This document shows positions 1 to 8,588 of a stretch of 64,000 bases of DNA, one piece after another. The notes under the pieces were generated by a model, which did not search any database, had not been told where the DNA came from, and saw nothing but the letters and a program-made list of their open reading frames with translations. Source of the DNA: UBA7985 sp002711265 (lineage in GTDB: Bacteria; Pseudomonadota; Alphaproteobacteria; UBA7985); contig CBFIBS010000007.1 in NCBI GenBank assembly GCA_965660945.1, forward strand, positions 1 through 64,000, given 5' to 3'. The translations under genes were made by a program, and so were the position numbers. Each line of letters starts with the position of its first letter. The stretch's first letter is position 1.

Positions 1-1907
1 CCCTCACCCGAGCCGAGATCGGGATAAGACTGGCGCAAGAGATTGGCGGCGTCTGATGATAGTGGCACAGCGATGCCAAAAGGCACCTGACCGCGGGCAA
101 CTTGGCGCACAGTCCGGTCATAGGCGAAAGACGCAGCGAGGTAAGCCTCGCGCTCGAGCAAACTGTTGACGTTACCTACCACCCGGTCGAGGTCGCCCGA
201 AGCTGGCAGTTCGCGGATCGCATTGAGCTGAGCTTCAAGGTTTTCAGCCTCGCTGATCACAACGAGGTTGCCTTCGAAATCTGCCCGGGTTTCTGCATCA
301 AAGTACGGTCCATACAAATCAAGCAGTGTACCGACCTTAATGGTCAAAACCTGACTTCTCGTCGCCTGTTCGGCAGCAGCCCCGTCGGGATCATCCTTGA
401 ACTTGCGAATCACGGACTTTCGACGGAGTTTCGACAGAGTAGAAGCATAGTCCTCGGCGGCAAACTCGTAGGGTGCGAAGTCAAACTCGCGGTCGGCCCG
501 GTTGACCAAAGCCTGCACTGCCTGCCCGCGCGGCGCGCCACGCACTGCTTCTGTCAGCCCCTCAAGCGTTTCAGCCGCTTCGACCCGCTGCAGAACGTCC
601 GTAAACGGCTTGGCGACATCCGGTCCGAGCATTGCACCCATAGACAGCGCGAACCGGGAAACACTGCGGCTCAAAACCGCCTTCCGCTCGGAGAACTCGG
701 TTTCGCGCAACTTGGCTACAAGGTCCTGCCCCGTGAGGTCACCGAGGATTTCATCCATTCGGGCCTGCAGGTCTTCGGGCACGGGTTTTCCACGTGACAT
801 CAGTGCTGTGTATGCCTGTAGGTCGGCGAAATCGGCATCGCTCATCGCTCCACTTGGACGGGCGCGTTCGATCTCTTCGAGCATAGCCTGTGCGCTGGAA
901 AACTCTAACGCGTCTTCGGGGGGCTGCTGCGAGCCGGACAATCCCATGAAAGCGGCCGAAATCCAGATACCGATGAATGCCAGTGTTGGGATAGCGATGG
1001 CACCGGCGGCACGACTGACCGAACGTCCATAGTCAGCAAGAAGGTCATAGGTGTTGCCATCGTCATTCTGATTAATCGGCGGCGCGGACTTGGGACGCAA
1101 CAGCGCAAAGCCCAGAGCGTAGGCAGCGTACAAGAGTGCAAGCACAATTCCTGGAATGAAGGCGGCCTTGAACAGCGTGCCTGTCGAAATCGCAATGTTG
1201 TCACCCAGCAGCTCGGGCAGCGGAATCCCGAGCTCCTGCGAGCGCTTCTTCTGGGCGGCTGAATAGATGTCCCCAACCATCGAACCGAGCAGGACCAGTA
1301 CAATCGACGGCGGAATGATCTGCCCCAGCGTCCCCGAAGTTGCGATCACACCAGTCGAGAGCTCCTTGGAGTAACCCGCACGCAGCATCGTTGGCAGGGA
1401 GATCAGGCCCATGGTCACAACCGTCGCGCCGACGATGCCTGTCGAGGCTGCCAGCAGGGCGCCAACAAGCACCACTGACACAGCCAGACCGCCGGGCATG
1501 CCACCGAACAGGCGCCCCATGGATGTCAGCAGCTCTTCGGCAATCTTGGAACGCTCGAGTGCAATACCCATCAGAACGAATAGCGGCACCGCCAGCAGGG
1601 TATCGTTCTGGTTCTCGCCAAAGGCTCGCGAAAAACTGTTGATGCCCCAAAGGGCGAGCACATCGAGCCCCTTTATCCAGGCTGGCTCGTCAAATATCTG
1701 ATTGTGCACTGCAAGAAGCGGATAAACTTCCCCCTCGAACTCCACCAGCAACCATCCCATTTCCGAGCCAATAGCGATCAGAATGAAGCTAATGATCGCT
1801 GAGCCGGAGAGGGCGAAGGCCACCGGGTATCCGGAGAGGATTGACATGAACAGCGTCGCGAAGACGATGATCAGGCTGAGTTCGACGCCATCTAATCCAA
1901 AGAGCAT
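1..1907 (-). CDS. dctM: TRAP transporter large permease subunit (DctM family), 3' end outside window
   Basis: Inner-membrane channel subunit of a TRAP uptake system, which uses an ion gradient to import a carboxylate-type substrate delivered by the periplasmic binding protein. The frame opens at an ATG at 1907 and stays open to the left edge (635 residues read, no stop). Residues 1-320 are the DctM core: multiple hydrophobic helices with GGMPGGLAVS near 135-144 and the family signature GATVVTMGLISLPTML near 160-175. After a hydrophobic segment at about 303-322 the protein continues with more than 300 mostly hydrophilic, charged residues. A normal DctM is about 430 residues, so this is a large insertion. 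It lies 32 bp downstream of dctQ in the same operon. Confidence 0.85.
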   Translation of the reverse strand, partial: MLFGLDGVELSLIIVFATLFMSILSGYPVAFALSGSAIISFILIAIGSEMGWLLVEFEGEVYPLLAVHNQIFDEPAWIKGLDVLALWGINSFSRAFGENQNDTLLAVPLFVLMGIALERSKIAEELLTSMGRLFGGMPGGLAVSVVLVGALLAASTGIVGATVVTMGLISLPTMLRAGYSKELSTGVIATSGTLGQIIPPSIVLVLLGSMVGDIYSAAQKKRSQELGIPLPELLGDNIAISTGTLFKAAFIPGIVLALLYAAYALGFALLRPKSAPPINQNDDGNTYDLLADYGRSVSRAAGAIAIPTLAFIGIWISAAFMGLSGSQQPPEDALEFSSAQAMLEEIERARPSGAMSDADFADLQAYTALMSRGKPVPEDLQARMDEILGDLTGQDLVAKLRETEFSERKAVLSRSVSRFALSMGAMLGPDVAKPFTDVLQRVEAAETLEGLTEAVRGAPRGQAVQALVNRADREFDFAPYEFAAEDYASTLSKLRRKSVIRKFKDDPDGAAAEQATRSQVLTIKVGTLLDLYGPYFDAETRADFEGNLVVISEAENLEAQLNAIRELPASGDLDRVVGNVNSLLEREAYLAASFAYDRTVRQVARGQVPFGIAVPLSSDAANLLRQSYPDLGSGE

Positions 1908-1939
1908 GCTACGGGTCTTTCCTTGGTAACAGGGTCAAT

Positions 1940-3199
1940 TCAGGCCGAGCCCAAAGCTGGCTGACTGGCGTCGTCTGAAACGGTTTTCTTGCTGTCTCCC
2001 TGAGACTTGGACTCAGCCTCAGGTGCCTTGGTCTCACTCGTTGTGGCGACCGCTGTATCTGCGTTTCGGATCGCGCCACCATCCTCCAACTCCCGGGCCT
2101 TGCGATCGTGCTCAGCATTGGTCGTGAGCCCCTTGTCGATGCTTGAGAACATGAAGCCCACTGCCTGAATGGTCATCAGAGCCGCAAGGACAAGCAGCAA
2201 GATGTAGTAGAGCGGCACGTGGCTGAAGTTTTCGCCAGTTGAGGTGTTCCAGTTCAGCTGTTTGAAGCTAGAAATGCCGGAAATTCTACCTTCGAAGTTT
2301 CGGGTCAGGATCTGCGAAGTCAACGGATTGAAAGACGTGATCTGGAACATCTTGTTCATCGCTAGGCTCCAGCACACCCACCAGAGCCCCACCATGGAAG
2401 GCAAGAGGAATATCAGAGTGCCGACCACATCCATCCAGTGACGAACCCGACGGTTCATGGCGCCATAGATCAGGTCGACGCGCACGTGACCTTCTTCAAG
2501 AAAGGTGTAGGCGCAGGCAAAGGCGATAATGATGGCGTTATACAGCAGCAGCTCAGTCGCAAACCAAGGCATCGAAAGAATGTCATCGCCGGGCACCAGT
2601 TCCAGGCCAAAGAACGATATGGGCAGCCCATTGGCGCGGAACACCTGCTGCAAAAAGATGATCATGATTTGCTGGAAAGCCATAAGCAGCGCAAACCACG
2701 AAGCTAGCTTTCCGAGTGTGCCATTGAAGGCGTTGATACCGCCAGCAACACCGCGAAGGATCGGGCGGTAAATTAGGCCTGCGATTAGCAGACCTATGAC
2801 CAGCGCTGCGAGCGAAAAGAAGAACTCGGAAGACTTCCAGTAAAGCAAGGCACTGACGATGTAGGTATCAGCCGGAAACTCGACTGCAAGTGATTTCAGG
2901 CGGACGAATTCGAGGAATTCCGTCGTGTTGGCGGCGATGGCGCCACTGTCGACTGCCTGGGCCGCGGCGGCAAGAATGTCGGGTTGACCGTCGATGGCTG
3001 CCTCGAAGGCGCTCAATTCTCCGGTCTCAGTCAGTTTAATTTCAAGTGGCGCCAGCTTTGCAGCCGCAACCTCAGCTCGGCTATCTGCCGTCAGTATTCC
3101 CCACACCCACAGAGCCGCGTTGTAAGGCGCGAGCACCAAGTTCACAAAACCCAGGGCGATCTGCTGAAGCAGGAAAACTATTCCACTTAGGATGGCCAT
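1940..3199 (-). CDS. dctQ: TRAP transporter small permease subunit (DctQ family), enlarged
   Basis: Small membrane subunit that pairs with DctM. It has 419 residues against the usual 160-200. The recognisable DctQ part is roughly residues 160-350, with the typical motif EEGHVRVDL at 235-243 and hydrophobic helices near 165-187, 216-233, 258-280 and 328-351. Ahead of it is an extension of about 150 residues: one N-terminal hydrophobic segment (4-36), a soluble stretch (38-120) and another helix (126-148). A charged low-complexity tail follows (356-419). Position between dctP and dctM supports the call; the role of the extra parts is unknown. Confidence 0.85.
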   Translation of the reverse strand: MAILSGIVFLLQQIALGFVNLVLAPYNAALWVWGILTADSRAEVAAAKLAPLEIKLTETGELSAFEAAIDGQPDILAAAAQAVDSGAIAANTTEFLEFVRLKSLAVEFPADTYIVSALLYWKSSEFFFSLAALVIGLLIAGLIYRPILRGVAGGINAFNGTLGKLASWFALLMAFQQIMIIFLQQVFRANGLPISFFGLELVPGDDILSMPWFATELLLYNAIIIAFACAYTFLEEGHVRVDLIYGAMNRRVRHWMDVVGTLIFLLPSMVGLWWVCWSLAMNKMFQITSFNPLTSQILTRNFEGRISGISSFKQLNWNTSTGENFSHVPLYYILLLVLAALMTIQAVGFMFSSIDKGLTTNAEHDRKARELEDGGAIRNADTAVATTSETKAPEAESKSQGDSKKTVSDDASQPALGSA

Positions 3200-3404
3200 A
3201 ATTGCAGCACCTCAAAACGATGGGGCATTCACTTAATCTGCATGGGGTAGTCTTCCCACACATTCGCGTCGGCAATTGCGTGCAAATCGCAACGTTGGCA
3301 CCGACTGGGGCCTGGGCGCGCCGTTCCGAAAGCAGGTGTGGGGTAGCTTAAGCGGTCAGCTTTTCAGGTCGTAGTCGCGGCGCTAGGCCACAGATAGATT
3401 GCGT

Positions 3405-3434
3405 GAAAGAGGCCGCTCGAAAGCAGCCTCTTTC
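3405..3434 (-). terminator. Hairpin after dctP (partial terminator or mRNA-processing stem)
   Basis: Perfect 9-bp inverted repeat, GAAAGAGGC at 3405-3413 against GCCTCTTTC at 3426-3434, starting about 20 bp past the dctP stop. No T-run follows on the minus strand. Such stems after the binding-protein gene often lower or destabilise downstream permease mRNA, which fits a transporter operon. That role is inference. Confidence 0.5.
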
Positions 3435-3453
3435 CAGAAACTCGCGAGAGGGC

Positions 3454-4551
3454 TTAGCCACCCAGTACGCGGTCACGCTGTGCAGTGTACGCACCGTTCG
3501 AGCGGGATACCCAGCCAGAAGTCGCAGCCATCGAGGTGCGGAAGCTGTCGTAGCAACGCTTGAACAGGTCGTCGTCCATGTTTTCTTCAAACACTTCCAT
3601 CGACGCGCGGCCCAGTGCATCCCAGACATCATCCGGGAATTCCAGAACACGGGTACCACCGGCGATCAGGCGCTCAAGTGCTGCGCCGTTTGCCGCGAGG
3701 TACTGACAGTGGCCGATGTCGTTGGTTGCAGCAGCAGCCACTTCAATGGCCTTCTGGTGCGAACCGGACAGAGAGTCCCAGCGGTCAAGGTTCAGGCTGA
3801 CCGACAGACCCGAGCCTGGCTCGTGGAAGCCTGCGGAGTAGTAGATCGGAGCCGCTTCCTGCAGACCCAAGGATTCGTCAGACGCCGGACCAATCCACTC
3901 GGCACCGTCAACGGCACCAGACTGCAGCGCCTGGTAAATTTCACTACCGGCCATGGTGATCGAAGATGCACCCAGCTTCGCGATAGCGATACCGCCCAGA
4001 CCTGGCATCCGGTACTTCAAACCTTCCCAGTCAGCAGCGGAGTTGATTTCCTTACGGAACCAGCCGCCACCCTGAAGGCCTGTGTTACCTGCGAGGAATG
4101 CACGCATGCCGAATTCCTCGTGGGTTTCGTTCATCAGCTCCTGGCCACCACCGTGGTACATCCAGGTGTTCAGTTCGACTGCAGTCATCCCGAATGGAAC
4201 GGCAGTGAAGAAGCCCATCGCCATGCTCTGGCCGATGTAGTAGTAGGCGGCCGCGTGGTAGGCGTCAGCTGCGCCGGAGGTCACGGCATCGAACGCACCT
4301 TGAGTGCCGGACGACAGCTCGCCGTTTGCCTTCAGGTCAACTTCAAGCGTCCCATCAGTGATCTCGCTTGCGTAGTCGGCAAAGCGCTGCGCAGCATCGT
4401 GTACACCAAAGGAGCCGCGGCCCCAGGTGGTCACCATGGTGATCTTTTCACGACCCTGAGCAAGAGCTGGGGTGGCAAGACCGGTCGCAGCCGCTGCACC
4501 GGCTGCTACGCCGGCGACACCTGCGCCTTTAAGAAACTCACGACGTTTCAT
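3454..4551 (-). CDS. dctP: TRAP transporter substrate-binding protein (DctP/TakP-like)
   Basis: Periplasmic solute receptor that hands substrate to the DctQM permease. The N-terminus is a twin-arginine signal (RREFLKG at residues 3-9, Ala-rich hydrophobic core, likely cleavage near 31), so export of the folded protein is predicted. The 365-residue length is normal. The segment EWIGPASDESLGL followed by an aromatic-rich stretch resembles the ligand site of the alpha-keto acid receptor TakP, so a 2-oxo or other monocarboxylate is a reasonable guess, not proven. SD GGGAGG lies 7 nt before the ATG. It is the first gene of the operon. Confidence 0.9.
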   Translation of the reverse strand: MKRREFLKGAGVAGVAAGAAAATGLATPALAQGREKITMVTTWGRGSFGVHDAAQRFADYASEITDGTLEVDLKANGELSSGTQGAFDAVTSGAADAYHAAAYYYIGQSMAMGFFTAVPFGMTAVELNTWMYHGGGQELMNETHEEFGMRAFLAGNTGLQGGGWFRKEINSAADWEGLKYRMPGLGGIAIAKLGASSITMAGSEIYQALQSGAVDGAEWIGPASDESLGLQEAAPIYYSAGFHEPGSGLSVSLNLDRWDSLSGSHQKAIEVAAAATNDIGHCQYLAANGAALERLIAGGTRVLEFPDDVWDALGRASMEVFEENMDDDLFKRCYDSFRTSMAATSGWVSRSNGAYTAQRDRVLGG

Positions 4552-4646
4552 TGATTGTCCTCCCGAAACGATGTGTCATATTGAGATATCCGCCTTGTTT
4601 TGGCGTCTATCTGCTCCCGATTAAACACACATATTTCGGCAAGTAA

Positions 4647-4669
4647 ATTGGTTTGCAAAACAGACCAAT
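4647..4669. promoter_or_regulatory. Inverted repeat upstream of the TRAP operon
   Basis: ATTGGTTTG (4647-4655) and CAGACCAAT (4661-4669) form a 9-bp inverted repeat with one mismatch around CAAAA, about 100 bp upstream of dctP. The TTGGT/ACCAA arms resemble operators of GntR-type regulators, but the spacing is wider than usual. The rest of the 319-bp gap 4552-4870 is relatively AT-rich up to about 4720 and must hold the dctP promoter; I could not fix the -35/-10 boxes and saw no gene in it. Confidence 0.35.
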
Positions 4670-4870
4670 CACTTTTCGCCGCCGAAGCTACGCGCGGTCA
4701 AACAGAGATGCAGAGATAAAACTAGTCCGGTGACAGGGGCAGGGCAATTGGTGAGCCCTGTTATTTCACCATATGCGCGAATTCGTCCCGGCTGGCACGC
4801 CCGCCGTCGAAAAAGCGCCTGGTCGAGGGCTCGGATACACGGTCGATCGGCAAGGCAGGAAACTGAAGTC

Positions 4871-4955
4871 TGGTGCCCCCGGCCCGACTCGAACGGGCAC
4901 TCCCGAAGAAACGTGATTTTGAATCACGCGCGTCTACCAATTCCGCCACGGGGGC
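4871..4955 (-). tRNA. tRNA-Leu (anticodon CAA)
   Basis: Class II tRNA of 85 nt including an encoded 3' CCA. Acceptor GCCCCCG pairs with CGGGGGC. The D-arm has GGTAGACGC. The anticodon stem CGTGA/TCACG encloses loop TTCAAAA, giving anticodon CAA. A variable arm and the T-loop GTTCGAGTC follow. It decodes UUG. Confidence 0.96.
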
Positions 4956-5019
4956 ACTGCACAGTGCAGGCTGCCAGTGTATAAGGGGCGACCTCTGCAG
5001 CGCCAAGGAGTTTTAGCGC

Positions 5020-5607
5020 ATGGGTTGGCTGAAATCCCTTTATTACTGGACACTTCAACAGGCCGAACGGCCAAGGGCGCTGATCGTTCTGTTTTTCGTG
5101 TCACTGGCAGAAAGTTCATTCTTTCCCGTCCCCCCGGATGTCCTTATTGCTCCCATCGTGCTGGCACGCCGCGCATGGTGGTGGCTGGCGGCGCTGGTTT
5201 GCACCGCCGGATCGGTCATCGGCGGCATCATCGGCTACGCCATTGGTCGCCTCGCCTTCGAGCAGGTCGGCCAGCCCCTGCTCGACATGATCGGGCGTGC
5301 GGATGCGTTGCAGGCCTTCGAGCAGACCTTCCGCAGCTTCGACTGGCAGATCGTTTTCCTCGCGGGCTTCACCCCCATTCCTTACAAGGTTTTTACCCTC
5401 GCCTCAGGCTTCTTTGAAATCGCGCTGCCGGTATTTATCGCCGCCTCAGTGATCTCGCGCGGGGCACGGTTCTTTCTGGTCGCCGGGCTGTTCGCGCTGT
5501 TCGGCCCCAGCATCAAACCCCTGATCGAGCGGCACTTTGGCTGGTTCACGCTCGCAGCCGGCTTTGTGTTGGTGCTGGCGGTGGTCCTGTACGTGCAATT
5601 GCACTAA
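5020..5607 (+). CDS. YqaA/DedA-like VTT-domain membrane protein
   Basis: A 195-residue multi-span inner-membrane protein. It carries the features of the SNARE-associated/VTT (DedA-like) superfamily in its YqaA branch: an acidic residue and prolines in an early re-entrant region (AESSFFPVPPDVLIAP, about 30-45), a second glycine/proline-rich segment (GFTPIPYKVFTLASG, about 115-129), and hydrophobic helices between. VTT proteins are linked to lipid scramblase or flippase-type functions; the substrate here is unknown. AAGGAG precedes the ATG. The dsbB gene starts 9 bp after the stop, so the two are probably co-transcribed. Confidence 0.8.
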   Translation: MGWLKSLYYWTLQQAERPRALIVLFFVSLAESSFFPVPPDVLIAPIVLARRAWWWLAALVCTAGSVIGGIIGYAIGRLAFEQVGQPLLDMIGRADALQAFEQTFRSFDWQIVFLAGFTPIPYKVFTLASGFFEIALPVFIAASVISRGARFFLVAGLFALFGPSIKPLIERHFGWFTLAAGFVLVLAVVLYVQLH

Positions 5608-5616
5608 ATCAGGGGC

Positions 5617-6198
5617 ATGCTTGCACTCGCCGCCCGCGTGAACCGAAACTGGCCGTGGATTTTTCCGCTGCTGATCCTGCTCGCCTGCGTCTTTATCTCC
5701 GGGATTGCGCTGGTCTCGCAGTACGTCGGCGGCCACCACCCCTGCACCCTCTGTATCGCCCAGCGCACGTCCTACGTGGTCGCTGCGGTGATCGCCGGTG
5801 CAGCGGCCTACATCGGCCGGGCTGATGAGCAGAACCTGGAGCGTTGCATGCTGCTCGGGGTCTGCAGCCTCGCCTTCATGTTCGGCACCTTCACGGCCTT
5901 CCAGCACGTCGGTGTGGAACAAGAGTGGTGGGATGGCGCCGTCTTCTGCGAAGGGGTCATGGCCGACTTCGTGCAGGAATCAGAGCGTCAGCGGCTTGGC
6001 TTCAACCAGCTGTTTTTCGTGCCTGAAATGACATGCTCGGAAGGGACGTGGAGCCTGTTCGGCCTGTCCATGGCGACTTACAACCTGCTCGCAAACTTCG
6101 GGCTGATGCTGTTCTCGGCCTTGCTGGCGCTGGTCGCGCTGCGCGACATTTTGCTCAGCCACACGCTTCAGTCGCGTTCGAGCACGGAATCCCAGTAA
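5617..6198 (+). CDS. dsbB: Disulfide bond formation protein B (DsbB family)
   Basis: Inner-membrane quinone reductase that re-oxidises a periplasmic thiol oxidase such as DsbA and passes the electrons to ubiquinone. It has four hydrophobic spans. The first periplasmic cysteine pair is CTLC at 43-46; the second pair is probably C111 and C140 in the large second periplasmic loop. The 193-residue length fits the family. No dsbA is visible in the window. The last 31 bp overlap the 3' end of the convergent HNH gene. Confidence 0.88.
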   Translation: MLALAARVNRNWPWIFPLLILLACVFISGIALVSQYVGGHHPCTLCIAQRTSYVVAAVIAGAAAYIGRADEQNLERCMLLGVCSLAFMFGTFTAFQHVGVEQEWWDGAVFCEGVMADFVQESERQRLGFNQLFFVPEMTCSEGTWSLFGLSMATYNLLANFGLMLFSALLALVALRDILLSHTLQSRSSTESQ

Positions 6199-6734
6199 AG
6201 GTAGTCTTCCCAGCTTTCGTGCAGGAAGTTCGGCGGGAATGACCGCCCGACATCCTGCAGCTGATAGGCCGTCGGCCTCAAGGGCTCCTTGATCAGACGC
6301 ATGCCGCTGTCGCGCAGGTACCGATTGCCCTTTCGCAGGTTACACTTCTGGCAGGCTGTAACGACGTTCTCCCAACTCGTGCCACCGCCCTTCGAGCGTG
6401 GGATGACGTGGTCGAAGGTCAGGCTCTGCACCGGAAACCGCGTGCTGCAGTACTGGCAGTTAAAGTGGTCGCGCAGAAACACGTTGAAACGAGTGAAGGC
6501 CGGCGCCCGGTTCATGGGCACGTAGTCCTTGAGCGCGATCACGCTGGGCAGTTGCATCTCGAACGAAGGACTCCGGATAACCTGCTCGTACTCGGCGACG
6601 ACGTTCACACGGCCCTGGAAGCAGGCCTTGACGGAATCCTGCCAGCCCCAGAGCGAGAGCGGCAGGTAGGACAGCGGCCGAAAGTCAGCGTTCAGCACCA
6701 AAGCGGGATAGTTTTCCAGACTGCCAGTCGTCAT
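6168..6734 (-). CDS. HNH endonuclease family protein
   Basis: A 188-residue protein with a zinc-stabilised HNH fold: CQYC (93-96), the catalytic-type FDHV (108-110) with downstream WENVV (121-125), and CQKC (128-131). The N-terminal 80 residues (ALVLNADFRPLSYLPL start) are typical of a widespread chromosomal HNH family with no established restriction role. It is a single gene with its own start, convergent with dsbB. I see no methyltransferase or mobile-element partner, so a housekeeping DNA-related role is more likely than defence. Confidence 0.85.
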   Translation of the reverse strand: MTTGSLENYPALVLNADFRPLSYLPLSLWGWQDSVKACFQGRVNVVAEYEQVIRSPSFEMQLPSVIALKDYVPMNRAPAFTRFNVFLRDHFNCQYCSTRFPVQSLTFDHVIPRSKGGGTSWENVVTACQKCNLRKGNRYLRDSGMRLIKEPLRPTAYQLQDVGRSFPPNFLHESWEDYLYWDSVLERD

Positions 6735-6868
6735 GCGCTCCTACCCTTCCGTTAAGGCCGGAAGTTATGGAGGCACTATGACAAGCCAATGACAAATGGA
6801 CAAGCCAGAGGCGCATAATGTTTGAGGCTTGAGACAGGAGTCTCATGACGGCAGCGGTTGCCGGAAAT

Positions 6869-7597
6869 TCAGCCGGGCTCGTTCGCGGGCTCAGGATCCA
6901 TGCCGAAGGCCGCCCGCAGCTTGACCAGCGCCGCCTCAAGCCCCGGTCCGTCGATGCCGTGGGCCAGACCGGGCCGGGCAAAGGTTTCGACGGCCACGCC
7001 GATCGCGGCCAGCGCCTCGGCCGCCGCCTGCATCGATGCGAAGGGCACCACCGCGTCTTCTTCCCCGTGCACCAGCAGCACCGGCGGCCGTGCACTCGCT
7101 TCACCCGCTGCGCGCTCGGGGGCGGGCAAAGCGCCGCTGTAGCCGAGCACCTGTGCGAGGTCTCCGGGCAGGCGCAGCGACGCCTCCAGCGCCATCATGC
7201 AGCCCTGCGAAAAGCCGAACAGGGCCATATCTGACCAGTGCAGATCAAAGCGCTTACGCAGCGCTTCCAGCGCGGTGGTGACGTAGCCGCGACCATGGGC
7301 CGCGCCGTGGTCGACCTCGTCTTCGTCGATCCGCGTGAGCGGAAACCACTGCCGCCCGCCAAACATCCCGCCGGGAATTTCTTCCGGCGCGTCGAGGCTG
7401 ACAAGGGCGGTTTCCGGCAGGGCGGGGGCCAGTTGCATCGCCAGTGGAAACAGGTCATCGGCGTTGGCGCCGTAGCCGTGCATTAACACCAGCAGGTGCT
7501 TCACCGTTCCTGACTTGGGGATGAGTGCGCGGGCCAGCGGGTCGATCCCGTCGATCTGAAAGCCCTGAACGATGTCGTAGTCTGGCGACGGCTGCAT
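6869..7597 (-). CDS. Alpha/beta hydrolase, carboxylesterase/phospholipase family
   Basis: A 242-residue serine hydrolase of the carboxylesterase/acyl-protein-thioesterase type. The nucleophile elbow GFSQG gives Ser130; likely triad partners are Asp181 (HGEEDAVVP) and His213 (GLAHG). The oxyanion region is LMHGYGANADD (39-49). No signal peptide, so it acts in the cytoplasm. Substrate cannot be read from sequence; short-chain esters or lysophospholipids are typical. It lies 98 bp downstream of zapA on the same strand. Confidence 0.85.
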   Translation of the reverse strand: MQPSPDYDIVQGFQIDGIDPLARALIPKSGTVKHLLVLMHGYGANADDLFPLAMQLAPALPETALVSLDAPEEIPGGMFGGRQWFPLTRIDEDEVDHGAAHGRGYVTTALEALRKRFDLHWSDMALFGFSQGCMMALEASLRLPGDLAQVLGYSGALPAPERAAGEASARPPVLLVHGEEDAVVPFASMQAAAEALAAIGVAVETFARPGLAHGIDGPGLEAALVKLRAAFGMDPEPANEPG

Positions 7598-7695
7598 GCT
7601 CTGCTACCCTTAATTCGATCTCAGTCGTTTTGAACTAGTTGAGTGAGGCGGGCCGACCGCGGAACCCACAGGACCGGAGCCTGCGCGGGATCAGG

Positions 7696-8073
7696 TCAGG
7701 CGTCAGCGCTGTCGCCTTCGAGGTTATCGGCAACGGCTTCGAGGCGCTCGCTGAGCTGCTCGAAGACATCGGCCACGTACTCGTAAGCCTGCTGAACGGC
7801 GTCGGTCTTGTCGGGGTCGCCCTCACCAGCTTCCGCAGCGCCTGCCGTAGCGCTCTGCGCGGCGGCCTTGGCGCGGACGCTGTGCAGGTCGTCGGCGAGC
7901 AGCAGCCCGGCCATCAGCAGCAGCCGGGCTTCGCCCACCTGCCCGTTGGCGGCAACCAGTTGATTGACGCGTTCGGACATAGCGTTGGCCAGCCGCATGA
8001 CATGCTCTTCCTGACCATCGTCACAGGCAATATCGTAGCCTCGTCCGTTAAGGGTAATGCGCACCTGGCCCAT
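7696..8073 (-). CDS. zapA: Cell division protein ZapA
   Basis: FtsZ-ring stabilising protein. The N-terminal part matches the ZapA fold: MGQVRITLNGRGYDIACDDG, then a helix with HVMRLANAMSERVNQL and the LLLMAGLLLADDL segment. An Ala/Gly/Asp linker and a C-terminal coiled-coil helix follow (about 90-117). The length of 125 residues is normal. It starts 6 bp after the stop of the upstream coiled-coil gene, a pairing common in alphaproteobacteria. Confidence 0.9.
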   Translation of the reverse strand: MGQVRITLNGRGYDIACDDGQEEHVMRLANAMSERVNQLVAANGQVGEARLLLMAGLLLADDLHSVRAKAAAQSATAGAAEAGEGDPDKTDAVQQAYEYVADVFEQLSERLEAVADNLEGDSADA

Positions 8074-8079
8074 GGGTCG

Positions 8080-8307
8080 TTATTCCTCTGAGCTCTCGGC
8101 CGTCTGCAGCTCGGCCATGAGTTGTGCCACCTGCTCCGTCGCAGACGCGGCGGCGGAGCGCAGATCCTGCTGAGCTTCTTCCATGGTCGAAATCTGCCGC
8201 TGGAGGCGGGTGATCTCCTGCGTTTCCGGCCCCAATCGGTCGCCAATCGCTTCAAGGCGATGCAGTACGGTGTCTAAGCGCGTTTTCGCGTCTTCCAGTC
8301 GGCCCAT
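8080..8307 (-). CDS. Small coiled-coil protein (DUF4164/ZapB-like)
   Basis: A 75-residue, almost entirely helical protein with heptad leucines and glutamines (RLEDAKTRLDTVLHRLEAI and following). It is directly upstream of zapA and almost certainly co-transcribed. In alphaproteobacteria this position is usually held by a DUF4164 coiled-coil protein. A role with ZapA at the division ring is inferred from context only. Confidence 0.75.
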   Translation of the reverse strand: MGRLEDAKTRLDTVLHRLEAIGDRLGPETQEITRLQRQISTMEEAQQDLRSAAASATEQVAQLMAELQTAESSEE

Positions 8308-8477
8308 GGGGTCAGTACTCTTCCTCGCGTTATTCGTTGGGCCTAGATTAATTCAGCTTGTGTTTCAAGGACATCTGCGTAGTCCTTCACACAAAAGTAC
8401 AACAGCGGTGGATAAGTCGCATCAAAAGCCCTCATAACCCACCCAGTACGTCATGGCAGCATGAAGGCGCTGGGGGG

Positions 8478-8507
8478 TTAATTCGACTGCACGAACGGGG
8501 CTATAAA
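8478..8507 (+). promoter_or_regulatory. Possible sigma-70 promoter for transketolase
   Basis: TTAATT (8478-8483), an 18-bp spacer and TATAAA (8502-8507), about 80 bp upstream of the tkt start. The -10 is good and the -35 weak. The 281-bp gap 8308-8588 separates divergent genes and must also hold the promoter of the zapA pair. Confidence 0.35.
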
Positions 8508-8588
8508 GGCGGCAATATTGCGGTTCGACCGCCCTTTGCGGCCTAAATCACCGCCTCGCCCGGGTTACTTTTCAGGAGTGTAATTGCC

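Noticed and set aside
6168..6734. HNH gene as part of a restriction system or mobile element
   Set aside because: No methyltransferase, specificity subunit, integrase or repeat flanks it, and base composition matches the neighbours.
7598..7695. Possible 6S RNA downstream of zapA, as in many relatives
   Set aside because: The gap is 98 bp, too short, and I could not fold the central bubble with flanking stems.
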